64,000 bases of DNA from VRUE01 sp963732225. Lineage in GTDB: Bacteria > Actinomycetota > Thermoleophilia > Solirubrobacterales > 70-9. The stretch covers positions 496,001-560,000 of the forward strand of contig CAVSYR010000005.1 in NCBI GenBank assembly GCA_963732225.1, read 5' to 3'. The position numbers and the translations under genes were made by a program. A model generated the notes under the pieces. It had not been told where the DNA came from. It did no database searches and saw only the letters and a program-made list of their open reading frames with translations. Of this stretch, positions 1 through 7,232 are shown one piece after another (position 1 is the first letter of the stretch; the number at the start of each line of letters is the position of its first letter).

Positions 1-18
1 ATCGCGTGGAGGGTCGGG

Positions 19-2847
19 TTGCGAGAAATCGCCAAGGCGAAAGAAGCGCCGTCCGCAGCGCCGGACGACTCCGGGACGCCGAACAACCTCCCAGAGCAAC
101 TGACCAGCTTCATCGGGCGCGAGCGCGAGCTAAGCGAGGCGGCGGAGGCGCTCGGCGCTACGCGGCTGTTGACCATGACCGGGGCGGGCGGTTGCGGCAA
201 GACGCGGCTCGCCGCCCAGGCGGCAGCCGAGCAGCTCGATCGTTTCCCCAATGGCGCCTGGTGGATCGAGCTGGCGCCGCTGGCGGATCCGGACGCCGTC
301 GGCGCGGCTCTCGGGGACGCCGTCGGCGTCAAGCCGCTCCCTGGCCAGTCCTCGCTGGACGCGGCGGTCGCCCACCTGGCCGAGGCCCGGGCGCTGGTCG
401 TCCTCGACAACTGCGAGCACCTGCTCGAGGCCTGCGCCGCGGCGGCGGAGGCGCTTCTGCACGGCTGCCCCAGGGTCACCGTGCTGGCGACGAGCCGGGC
501 GCCGCTCGGAGTGGCCGGCGAGGCTGACTGGCGTGTGCCCTCGCTCTCGCTGCCACCACAGCGCCCGGAGACGGAGCCCGACGAGGCGCTCACCGAGTCC
601 GATGCCGTGCGCCTGTTCGTCGAGCGGGCGAGAAAGGTGCGCCCGCACTTCAGCGTCGACGCCGCAAACGGTCCCGCGATTGCGCGGATCTGCAACGACC
701 TCGATGGGATTCCTCTGGCGATCGAGCTGGCGGCGGCGCGTGTTCGGGTGCTCGGCGTCGAGCGGATCGCCGCAGGGCTGGGCGACCGCTTCCAGTTGCT
801 GACCGGCGGGGCGAGGTCGGCGATGCCACGCCAGAAGACCCTGGCCGCCTCGGTCGACTGGAGCCACGATCTGCTCGATGACGACGAGCGGATGCTGTTC
901 AGGCGGCTGGGAGCATTTGCCGGCGGTTGGACGCTCGAAGCCGTCGAGGAAGTCTGCTGCGGCGACGGGCTCGACCGGGCGGCACTCCTCGACCTGCTGA
1001 CGTCGCTGGCCGAGAAGTCCCTCGTCGTCGTCGAAGAGGACGGCGCAGCGGTGCGCTACCGGCTGCTGGAGACGGTCCGCCAGTACGCGCTGCAGCGGCT
1101 CGCGGCGGCCGGCGAGGCCGACGATCTTCGCGAGCGCCATCTCGACTTCTACCTCGCTCTAGCCGAGCAGATCGCCCCGCACCTGGAGGCCGCCGGCCAG
1201 AGCACCTGGCTCGACGCACTCGACGCCGAGGCGGCCAACCTCGCTGCGGCGCTCGACCAGGCGGCCGACGGCGACGGCGAGCGGACGCTGCGCCTCTGCG
1301 CGGCGCTGACGGTCTGGTGGAAGCTGCGCGGGCGCTTCGCGATCGCCGACGACGCCTACCTGCGGGCGCTGGGGGCCGGGCCGGCGGAGCCCTCGGCGCT
1401 TCGAGCTCGGGTTCTGTGGGGGCGTGGCTACCTGCTGACCTACGCGGGCCGATTCGAGGAGGCGGCCGCGAGCGAGCTGGAAGCGCTCGAGATGGCCCGC
1501 TCGCTGGGGGAGGTCTCGACGGCGGCGCGGGCGCTCGACGTGCTGGGAACGATGCAGATGTACCCGGATCCGACCGGCGCCCGCAAGGGGCTCGAGCAGG
1601 CGCGAGAGCTGGCCCGAGCCAGCGATGACGAGTGGTGCTTTGTGGATGCGACGCAGATCCTCGGCTTCGCGCTGGCCATGCAGGGCGATGCGGGCGCCGT
1701 CTGCGTCTTCGAGGAGGCGATCGAGATCATCGAGCGCACCGGCTACGCGGAGTTCGCCGCCTGGCATTGGGTGGGTGTCGGGGCTGTGCGACACGTGATC
1801 CAGGGTCGCGACGAGGAAGCCCTGGCGCTGTATGAGCGTGCGATCGCCCTGGCCGACGCGGTCGGCGAGCCGGTCAGCGCCGGCACCGCCCACGCCTACC
1901 GGGGCATTCTGCGTGCCGAGCGGGGCGACGGAAAGGCCGCTCTGGCAGACCTCGATTCGGCAATGGAGCGCTCGGCCGCCGCTGCCGCCGGCCTCGCGAT
2001 CTCCCCTCTTCAGGTGGCCATCCCCTATGCCCAGGCGAGTGCCGGACTGCTTGAGGAGGCGCGTGGCTCGCTGCAGTATTACCTGGAGCGGGGCGCAGCC
2101 GGCGGACCCTATGAAACGGCGCTGGCCCTCCTGGCCCTGACGCGCGCCGAGCTCGGCCTCGGCCTGTTCGACAGCGGCGGGGCGCACGCACGGACCGTCG
2201 CCGAGATAGCCGAAGGTCCGCTCGACAACCCGGTCTTCCGGGCGGCCGCTCAGCAGGCGCTGGCGGTGGTGGCGCTGGCGCAGGGGGAACCGACCGAGGC
2301 CGAGCAGCTCGCCCACGGGTCATTGGCGAGCGCCGTCGAGCAGGCGCTGACCGCTCATCTCCACCCCGCCCTCGACGTGCTTGCCGCGGTCGCGGCGGCA
2401 CTCGAGAGCTTCGAGGAGGCGGCGCGCATCCTCGGCGCCGCGGATCGCGCCCGAGAGGATCTCGGCCGGGTTCGCTGGCCCCACGAGCAGGAAGCGGTCG
2501 AGACGCTCGGGGAGCGGCTCCGCAGCGAGCTTGGCGCCGAGCGTTTCACCGCGGCCATCACGCAAGGGCGCGCGCTGGACACTGATCAGGCAATCGGCTG
2601 GATGGGGCGCACCCGCGGCTCCCGCAAACGGCCCTCCGGAGGCTGGGAGTCACTGACCCCCACCGAGCTGCAGGCCATCGAGCTCGCCGCCGAGGGCCTC
2701 ACCAATCCGGAGATCGGCGAGCGGATGTTCATCGCCCGCGGCACCGTCAAGATGCACCTCTCGCACGTCTACGCGAAGCTCGACATTCGCAACCGCTCTG
2801 AGCTGGCCTCGCTTGTCGCACGGAGAGCGGGTCAACGAGGGGCATAG
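19..2847 (+). CDS. LuxR-family transcriptional regulator with N-terminal ATPase domain (5' end may lie outside the window)
   Basis: A large cytoplasmic signalling regulator of the ATP-binding LuxR type. From the TTG at 19 it has 942 residues. It carries a P-loop TGAGGCGKT at about 54-62, a Walker B-like VVLDNCEHLL at about 127-136, a long helical TPR-like middle (about 400-850), and a C-terminal LuxR/GerE helix-turn-helix from SLTPTELQAIELAAEGLT (about 877) to the end. Such proteins use nucleotide binding and the helical repeats to gate DNA binding by the HTH. The frame stays open to base 1, so the true start may be upstream. The target and ligand cannot be read from the sequence. The next gene is a convergent P450 after about 200 bp. 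Confidence 0.9.
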   Translation: MREIAKAKEAPSAAPDDSGTPNNLPEQLTSFIGRERELSEAAEALGATRLLTMTGAGGCGKTRLAAQAAAEQLDRFPNGAWWIELAPLADPDAVGAALGDAVGVKPLPGQSSLDAAVAHLAEARALVVLDNCEHLLEACAAAAEALLHGCPRVTVLATSRAPLGVAGEADWRVPSLSLPPQRPETEPDEALTESDAVRLFVERARKVRPHFSVDAANGPAIARICNDLDGIPLAIELAAARVRVLGVERIAAGLGDRFQLLTGGARSAMPRQKTLAASVDWSHDLLDDDERMLFRRLGAFAGGWTLEAVEEVCCGDGLDRAALLDLLTSLAEKSLVVVEEDGAAVRYRLLETVRQYALQRLAAAGEADDLRERHLDFYLALAEQIAPHLEAAGQSTWLDALDAEAANLAAALDQAADGDGERTLRLCAALTVWWKLRGRFAIADDAYLRALGAGPAEPSALRARVLWGRGYLLTYAGRFEEAAASELEALEMARSLGEVSTAARALDVLGTMQMYPDPTGARKGLEQARELARASDDEWCFVDATQILGFALAMQGDAGAVCVFEEAIEIIERTGYAEFAAWHWVGVGAVRHVIQGRDEEALALYERAIALADAVGEPVSAGTAHAYRGILRAERGDGKAALADLDSAMERSAAAAAGLAISPLQVAIPYAQASAGLLEEARGSLQYYLERGAAGGPYETALALLALTRAELGLGLFDSGGAHARTVAEIAEGPLDNPVFRAAAQQALAVVALAQGEPTEAEQLAHGSLASAVEQALTAHLHPALDVLAAVAAALESFEEAARILGAADRAREDLGRVRWPHEQEAVETLGERLRSELGAERFTAAITQGRALDTDQAIGWMGRTRGSRKRPSGGWESLTPTELQAIELAAEGLTNPEIGERMFIARGTVKMHLSHVYAKLDIRNRSELASLVARRAGQRGA

Positions 2848-2892
2848 CGGGCGCCAGCGCCGTATCGCGCCCGTAAGGAGGTCATCTTGAAC

Positions 2893-2940
2893 CCGGTTCC
2901 AGGTCGCCTCAGTCCACTCGATTGCGCTCTGGTCGGACAT
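2893..2940 (-). pseudogene. Remnant of a DUF5131 / phage Gp37-Gp68 family gene (N-terminal codons only)
   Basis: Reading down from the ATG at 2940, the first residues are MSDQSAIEWTEATWN, which closely match the conserved N-terminus of DUF5131 (Gp37/Gp68) proteins, normally followed by PVTGCTKVSPGC. Here the match stops after about 15 residues. The frame continues as unrelated sequence into the antisense of the upstream LuxR gene, and the cysteine motif is absent. I infer a decayed fragment left by a deletion. The match is short, so chance cannot be fully excluded. Confidence 0.4.
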
Positions 2941-3053
2941 ATCGCATCAATCTTCGCCGACCGCCACGCGAATTCCCGCTCCGGGCGAACCGGGCGAACT
3001 CCTCACGGCTGCCAACCGGGCCGAGGACGTCGAGGATGCCGGCGTCGGTTGGG

Positions 3054-4433
3054 TTAGGCGACTCCCGCGGGGTCGCCTCGGAGGGCATCCTGTCGGCGAT
3101 TGCCCTCGGATGTGCGGCGTTGGAGCGTGACACGCCCGCCCCGGGCCGGCACGATGAAGACGTTGCGGTGCGCGACCCGCTCCGAGCGGCGGCGAGAAGG
3201 TTCAATGCGAGCCTGGCGCAGGATCGTCCGCAGCACGATTCGGGCCTCGGCCATCGAGAAGGCGGCGCCGATGCATCGCCTCGGTCCGCCGCCGAAGGGA
3301 ATCCAGGTGTAGGTCCCAGCGCGGGTGTCGAGGAAGCGCTCGGGCCGGAAGGCGAGCGGATCGGGATAGAGCTCGGGGCGGCGGTGTACAAGCGTGATGT
3401 AGGGAACGACCATCGTGCCGCTCGGGATGGTCAGCCCGGGTAGCTCGAAGGGCTCGGTAGCGAGTCGCGCCGTGAGTGGGAAGGCCGGGCGCAATCGCAT
3501 CGTCTCCTTGATCACCGCGTCGAGGTATTCGTCGTCTCCGTCGAGCGCCGCGCTTTCAAGGCGCGGGAGTACGTCTGGATAGCGGCTGATGCGCTCCAGC
3601 ACCCACGTGAGGGTGGAGGCCGTGGTGTCGTGGCCGCCGAGTAGAAGAGTGCGCATCGCATCGCAGATCTCGTTGTCGCTCATCAGCTGACCTTGCTCAT
3701 CGGGTGTGCGCAGAAACATTCCGAGGACGTCCTGGCCATCGAGCCTCATCTCGCGGCGACGCTGGGCGACCTCTTCCATCACGACCGCGTCAACCGCGGC
3801 GATCGCGCGACTCATTCGAGGGAAGGGCCTGTCCCATCCGTTCTTACGGCTGGTCGCGACCATCGTCTGGATGAAGAAGCGCCGCGAGTGGCCCTCGCGA
3901 AGCAACGCGTGCGTCGCGGAGCGCAGCCGTTCGACCCGTGCGGGTTCGGTGACCCCGAACACCGTGGCCATCATCACCTCAAGAGTGATCCCCTCGATAT
4001 GTGGCCCAGCGGGGGTGGGGCGACCATAGGGCCAGCGTGCAAGAGCCTCCTCGGTCTTGCGCTCCATGGTCTCGTGGTAGCTGGGGAGCGCGCGTCCATG
4101 GAACGGCGGCAGCTGCTTTCGCCGCATGCGCATGTGCTCGGGGCCATCGAGGTTCGTGAGTCCCGTCGGGCCGAGGACGAGATGGTGAGCCGAGGCCTTC
4201 GCCAAGGCAGCCCCGAGGCGAAGCACATCGGTGTCGGCGGTGAACACGCGCTTGATGTCCTCGGGGTCGGTCAGGCACAGCCACGGCCCGGTCGCCGAGG
4301 GCATCGGAACCACGAAGCGGTCGCCGAGGCGCTGACAACTGCGCGCGAACCGCTCCGGGGCGAGCCAGTACTGAGCGGCATTGGCAACTGCAGGCCGTTG
4401 CAGTCGGGGCAGGTCGACGAGCGCCTTGTCCAT
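3054..4433 (-). CDS. Cytochrome P450
   Basis: A haem monooxygenase of 459 residues, soluble, of the length usual for bacterial P450s. Visible hallmarks: I-helix oxygen-binding motif LLGGHDTT (about 264-271), the ExxR pair E310/R313 in KETMRLRP, the FRPERFL meander, and the haem loop FGGGPRRCIG with axial ligand C387. The overall pattern resembles actinobacterial CYP135/CYP138-like enzymes, whose substrates are mostly unknown. I chose the ATG at 4433, preceded by an A/G-rich AAGAAAGAG; the upstream-extended frame would run through the operator and the divergent TetR gene. The gene is divergent from that TetR gene with a palindrome between them, so it is probably TetR-repressed. No ferredoxin partner gene is adjacent. 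Confidence 0.93.
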   Translation of the reverse strand: MDKALVDLPRLQRPAVANAAQYWLAPERFARSCQRLGDRFVVPMPSATGPWLCLTDPEDIKRVFTADTDVLRLGAALAKASAHHLVLGPTGLTNLDGPEHMRMRRKQLPPFHGRALPSYHETMERKTEEALARWPYGRPTPAGPHIEGITLEVMMATVFGVTEPARVERLRSATHALLREGHSRRFFIQTMVATSRKNGWDRPFPRMSRAIAAVDAVVMEEVAQRRREMRLDGQDVLGMFLRTPDEQGQLMSDNEICDAMRTLLLGGHDTTASTLTWVLERISRYPDVLPRLESAALDGDDEYLDAVIKETMRLRPAFPLTARLATEPFELPGLTIPSGTMVVPYITLVHRRPELYPDPLAFRPERFLDTRAGTYTWIPFGGGPRRCIGAAFSMAEARIVLRTILRQARIEPSRRRSERVAHRNVFIVPARGGRVTLQRRTSEGNRRQDALRGDPAGVA

Positions 4434-4445
4434 GATCTCTTTCTT

Positions 4446-4469
4446 GTTACTTTGTGAGAATAAAGTAAC
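4446..4469. promoter_or_regulatory. Palindromic operator between divergent P450 and TetR genes
   Basis: A perfect inverted repeat GTTACTTT-(8)-AAAGTAAC fills most of the 71-bp gap between the two divergent genes, 12 bp before the P450 start. A third half-site GTAAC follows at 4473-4477. The position and symmetry are those expected for autoregulation by the adjacent TetR protein, with the operator overlapping both promoters. The A+T-rich stretch stands out from the GC-rich surroundings. Confidence 0.8.
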
Positions 4470-4504
4470 ATCGTAACATGCCGCCAATAGCCGGAGCCCT
4501 TGCG

Positions 4505-5104
4505 ATGACTCCCCCTTCGGGCGAGGACGCGGTCTTCGACCGGATTGCCGCCGCGGCGCTCGAGGAGTTCTCTGAGCACGGAATCCGTCGCACCTCCATG
4601 GAGGACATAGCGCGTCGCGCCGGCGTCTCCCGGATGACCGTCTTTCGCCGCTTCGAGAGCAAGCAGGGCCTGGTCGAGGTCGTGATCGCACGCGAGGTGC
4701 GCCGTGGCATGGAAGAGCTCGACCTGCTCTGGGAGGGTGCGGAGACATTGGAGGATCGGCTCGTTGAGGGCTTCGCCTTCGCCGGGCGCTACGTGCGCGA
4801 CCACCCCCTGTTCGACGGGATCTTGCGGCGCGAACCCGAGGTCCTGCTGCCGCCGCTCACGGTCGATGGCGGACCCGTGCTCGGCCTTTACCGATCACTG
4901 ATTGCAAGTCGGCTTCAGGCGGAAGTCGATGCGGGCCGTGCTATGACATCAGATGTAGATGGCGTCGCTGAAGTGACCGCCCGGCTTGCGATCTCGTTGC
5001 TGCTCACGCGGGACGGGAACATCACTCTCGACGATCCGGCCTCCGTCGTGCGACTGGTCCGCCTCGTGCTGCTTCCAATGCTTTTGCCAGGACCTCGCCG
5101 GTAG
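4505..5104 (+). CDS. TetR/AcrR-family transcriptional regulator
   Basis: A one-component repressor, 199 residues from the ATG at 4505. The N-terminal helix-turn-helix is clear (ALEEFSEHGIRRTSMEDIA, then GVSRMTVFRRFESKQGL, about 17-55). The C-terminal ligand-binding half is variable, as usual. I prefer the ATG at 4505 because GGAG at 4493-4496 is correctly spaced; an in-frame ATG at 4478 lies only 8 bp from the operator and would be almost leaderless. It is divergent from a P450 and probably represses it and itself. The ligand is unknown. Confidence 0.88.
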   Translation: MTPPSGEDAVFDRIAAAALEEFSEHGIRRTSMEDIARRAGVSRMTVFRRFESKQGLVEVVIAREVRRGMEELDLLWEGAETLEDRLVEGFAFAGRYVRDHPLFDGILRREPEVLLPPLTVDGGPVLGLYRSLIASRLQAEVDAGRAMTSDVDGVAEVTARLAISLLLTRDGNITLDDPASVVRLVRLVLLPMLLPGPRR

Positions 5105-5482
5105 TCAGGTGTTCAGGCGGTCACTGGCGGGCTCACCGCTTAGGTGACGACGGGTAGACCCGCGCCCGCTACGAGCTGCTCGGCAAAGCCGGTAGGGCAC
5201 CGAAGTCGGCCTCGGTGCCGCCCCGGTGGGGGCAACGGCGAGTACCGTTTCTGATGCATCGAAGCCAGCCTTCGGTGCCGGCCCCGGGGCGTTCCACCGC
5301 CACCGGGGCACTTTTGCTTATGTCGGCCGGGCGACCCTAGCTCCGCCGCTGGCGCAAAGCGAGGCGGAATCGGGCGGAATCGCCGCTAATCGCCGCGCAT
5401 CGGCGTCATTCGAGGCACTAGTGCCTGAAATGGAGGCGATATGAGGGGGTGGTTTGATTTTCCGAACGCGCCCCTTGAACGA
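5105..5482. other. Gene-poor intergenic stretch with short repeats
   Basis: No convincing gene was found here; the small open frames lack family signatures and ribosome sites. It holds an inverted repeat GGCACCGA-(8)-TCGGTGCC at 5196-5219, an imperfect direct repeat (5201-5226 and 5260-5286, both around TCGGTGCCG), an inverted repeat GCCCCGG/CCGGGGC at 5281-5309 followed by ACTTTTGCTT (terminator-like on the plus strand, though 180 bp after the TetR stop), and a perfect 14-bp palindrome AGGCACTAGTGCCT at 5413-5426. Confidence 0.5.
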
Positions 5483-5510
5483 CGAAAGCCCGCTGCAGAG
5501 CGGGCTTTCG
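5483..5510 (-). terminator. Hairpin terminator downstream of tRNA-Gly
   Basis: A perfect 12-bp stem CGAAAGCCCGCT / AGCGGGCTTTCG closes a GCAG loop. On the minus strand it begins 5 bases after the 3' end of the tRNA-Gly gene and its stem ends in TTTCG. The position fits an intrinsic terminator, although no long U-tract follows the stem. Confidence 0.75.
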
Positions 5511-5515
5511 CGTGA

Positions 5516-5589
5516 AGCGGCTGAAGGGATTCGAACCCTCGACCTTCTGCATGGCAAGCAGACGCTCTAGCCAGCTGAGCTACAGCCGC
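5516..5589 (-). tRNA. tRNA-Gly (anticodon GCC)
   Basis: The minus strand folds into a full cloverleaf of 74 nt. Acceptor stem GCGGCTG/CAGCCGC; D-arm GCTC...GAGC; anticodon stem TCTGC/GCAGA with loop TTGCCAT, giving anticodon GCC; T-arm with loop TTCGAAT. The discriminator base is U, as in bacterial glycine tRNAs. CCA is not encoded. A TATACT (-10-like) lies at 5601-5606 just upstream, and a hairpin terminator follows. Confidence 0.97.
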
Positions 5590-5600
5590 ATAAGGCGGCG

Positions 5601-5606
5601 AGTATA
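5601..5606 (-). promoter_or_regulatory. Probable -10 element of the tRNA-Gly promoter
   Basis: TATACT on the minus strand lies 11 bases before the mature tRNA 5' end, which leaves room for a short leader. No good -35 hexamer is visible 16-18 bp upstream (ACGAGT is the closest), so this is a position-based call. Confidence 0.45.
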
Positions 5607-5735
5607 GCTGCGCACAGCGGGAGACTCGTGGCTGGGTCTTATTTGGCTACTACCTAATATTTGGTATGCTGATGCTGTTCGTGACGCCTTGGGTCCGCGG
5701 CGGTTTCTCCCTCCCCCGCCGCGGGCTTGGGCGCC

Positions 5736-6227
5736 TTACTTCTCGAGCTCGGCGAGCAGATCGTGCAAGTCGAGTGGCCGGGTGTACATCGCCACCTTCT
5801 CTCCTGGTGCTGGCTGCGGCCACTCCTCCTTCGGCCGGTCCCAGTAGAGCTCGATCCCGTTGTGGTCGGGATCGTCGAGGTAGAGCGCCTCACTAACTCC
5901 GTGATCGGAGGCGCCGCCGAGCGGCACCTTGTTGTCGATCAGGCGCTGCAGGGCGTCGGCGAGGGAACGGCGGGTCGGGTAGCGGATCGCCAAGTGAAAG
6001 AGGCCCGTGCTGCCAGGTGGCGGTGGGCTGCCGCCCTGGGACTGCCAGGTGTTGAGGCCGATGTGGTGGTGGTAGCCGCCGGCCGAGACGAAGGCGGCTT
6101 CCTCGCCGAAGCGCTGCTGCAGCTCGAAGCCGAGCACGTCGCAGTAAAAGGCCAGCGCGCGGTCAATGTCAGCCACCTTGAGGTGGACGTGGCCGATATC
6201 GACGCCGGGATCGATCGGCTCAGCCAT
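5736..6227 (-). CDS. VOC-family (glyoxalase / extradiol dioxygenase-like) protein
   Basis: A soluble metal-dependent protein of 163 residues with two beta-alpha-beta-beta-beta repeats. Repeat one begins IGHVHLKVADIDRALAFYCDVLGF (about 11-34), and repeat two contains FHLAIRYPTRRSLADAL and ends with DPDHNGIELYWDRP. The histidine of GHVHLKV, the histidine of FHLAI and the glutamate of NGIELYWD are candidate metal ligands, as in catechol 2,3-dioxygenase-like VOC proteins. The substrate cannot be assigned. The start codon lies at the very edge of a 163-bp palindromic element (6229-6391) that also supplies a GGAG 10 bases upstream. It is the last gene of the minus-strand run from the L,D-transpeptidase. 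Confidence 0.88.
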   Translation of the reverse strand: MAEPIDPGVDIGHVHLKVADIDRALAFYCDVLGFELQQRFGEEAAFVSAGGYHHHIGLNTWQSQGGSPPPPGSTGLFHLAIRYPTRRSLADALQRLIDNKVPLGGASDHGVSEALYLDDPDHNGIELYWDRPKEEWPQPAPGEKVAMYTRPLDLHDLLAELEK

Positions 6228-6228
6228 A

Positions 6229-6391
6229 GATGGCTGACTCCACGGTCATGTGCGACTGGGGGCGGGCGTGGCCAAGCAGATCAAGGACGCAGGGTGCAGC
6301 CTTTGGTGGTGCCAAAGGCAAACCCGAGGACGCAGAGATGCGCAGCGCCACGCACGTCATCCAGGTGTGCATGGTTGTGGAGTCAGCCATC
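6229..6391. mobile_element. MITE-like palindromic element with 15-bp terminal inverted repeats flanked by TA
   Basis: Perfect terminal inverted repeats GATGGCTGACTCCAC (6229-6243 and 6377-6391), each bordered by TA (6227-6228, 6392-6393), so the perfect repeat is 17 bp with the TA. The interior continues as an imperfect stem with many G-U-tolerant pairs and closes on a perfect hairpin GCCTTTGG-TGGTG-CCAAAGGC at 6299-6319. No open frame is inside. A TA-flanked non-coding palindrome is the form of an IS630/Tc1-mariner-type MITE. It supplies the last two codons and stop of the RNase H gene and the leader of the VOC gene. No transposase is in the window. Confidence 0.6.
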
Positions 6392-6778
6392 TAGCGCCTC
6401 ATTGACGAGGCGGTCGGCCTCGGCGTTGTGCTCGCGGCGCACGTGGCGGATCGACCAGGTATCGAACTCCCGCAGCGCCTTCTTCACCTCCGCGTGCAGT
6501 TCTCGCATCGTCGCGTCCTTGACCTTGTATTCCCCTTTGACCTGCTTGACGACCAGCTCGGAGTCGCCGACCAGCTCCAGCTCGTTGGCCCCCAGGGCGG
6601 CCGCCCGCTCGATCCCCAGCAGCAGCGCTTTGTACTCGGCGACGTTGTTGGTCGCCCGCCCGATCCGCTCGCCCCGCCCCTCCAGCACCGCGCCATCGGG
6701 GTCCTGAACGACCGCGGCGATCGCCGCCGGTCCGGGATTGCCGCGGGCGCCGCCGTCGACGTTGACGACGACCTTCAC
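6383..6778 (-). CDS. Ribonuclease H family protein (RNase HI fold)
   Basis: A 131-residue RNase H-fold nuclease, expected to cut RNA in RNA-DNA hybrids. All four acidic positions are visible: D in NVDGGARGNPGPA near the N-terminus, E in NNVAEYKALLLGI, D in VGDSELVVKQVKGEYKVK, and the final D in HNAEADRLVNEAL. I chose the GTG at 6778 because it overlaps the stop of the preceding gene as GTGA; longer versions of the frame overlap that gene out of frame. The last codons (Asp-Gly-stop) are provided by the inverted repeat of the palindromic element that follows. A second RNase H type (HII) is encoded at about 20 kb. Confidence 0.9.
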   Translation of the reverse strand: MKVVVNVDGGARGNPGPAAIAAVVQDPDGAVLEGRGERIGRATNNVAEYKALLLGIERAAALGANELELVGDSELVVKQVKGEYKVKDATMRELHAEVKKALREFDTWSIRHVRREHNAEADRLVNEALDG

Positions 6779-7194
6779 CGGCGCCTCAACCAGAAAGCTC
6801 GGCGGACGGGCTGGCGGCCGGCCCCACCAAAGAGAAGTTGCCCGCCCTTCCCCACCTTGGCATTCCAGTGGCGGGCGGAGCGATCGAGCTGTTCGATGTC
6901 CTCGCCCTTGGCGATCTCGAACACCCCACGTCGCTCGTCGTCGAGGTCGACCCCCCACTGATACCAACAGAGCTCCCAGGCAACCGTGATCCGCGCCAGA
7001 CCGGCGGACCCCGCCGCGGCGCCCACGGAGACCGTCGGGCGACCCAGGCTGCGGGTCAGGCCCGCAACGGTGCGCCCCGCCTGACTCGCGTTGAAGAGGA
7101 CGACCGCCTGCTCCAGCCGGCCGCCCGGCGCTTCCACCTGCCGCCGCCTGATATTCGCTCCCGGGGCGGCTGGATCGCGCTGGTAGATGCTCAC
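6775..7194 (-). CDS. Hypothetical protein translationally coupled to RNase H
   Basis: A 139-residue protein starting at GTG 7194. I do not recognise the family. The middle (WELCWYQWGVDLDDERRGVFEIAKGEDIEQLDRSARHWNA) looks like a folded domain, and the C-terminus ends in Arg-rich WLRRR. There is no signal peptide or membrane segment. It lies 38 bp after the EF-G-like gene and overlaps the RNase H start by four bases (GTGA), so the two are probably co-translated. The coupling argues that it is a real gene; the function is unknown. Confidence 0.6.
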   Translation of the reverse strand: MSIYQRDPAAPGANIRRRQVEAPGGRLEQAVVLFNASQAGRTVAGLTRSLGRPTVSVGAAAGSAGLARITVAWELCWYQWGVDLDDERRGVFEIAKGEDIEQLDRSARHWNAKVGKGGQLLFGGAGRQPVRRAFWLRRR

Positions 7195-7232
7195 GCCCCA
7201 AAGCTAGTTCACCGTGGCCTCGGCGACCCGGT

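Noticed and set aside
3054..4748. The P450 frame extended to 564 residues
   Set aside because: The extension runs through the operator and the antisense of TetR; ATG 4433 gives a normal P450.
5226..5444. A 72-residue open frame in the gene-poor stretch
   Set aside because: No ribosome site, no recognisable family, and it spans terminator-like and palindromic sequence.
6383..7201. A 272-residue frame ending in the RNase H domain
   Set aside because: Its N-terminal half is out of frame with the coupled unknown gene and low-complexity; GTG 6778 with the GTGA overlap is the better start.
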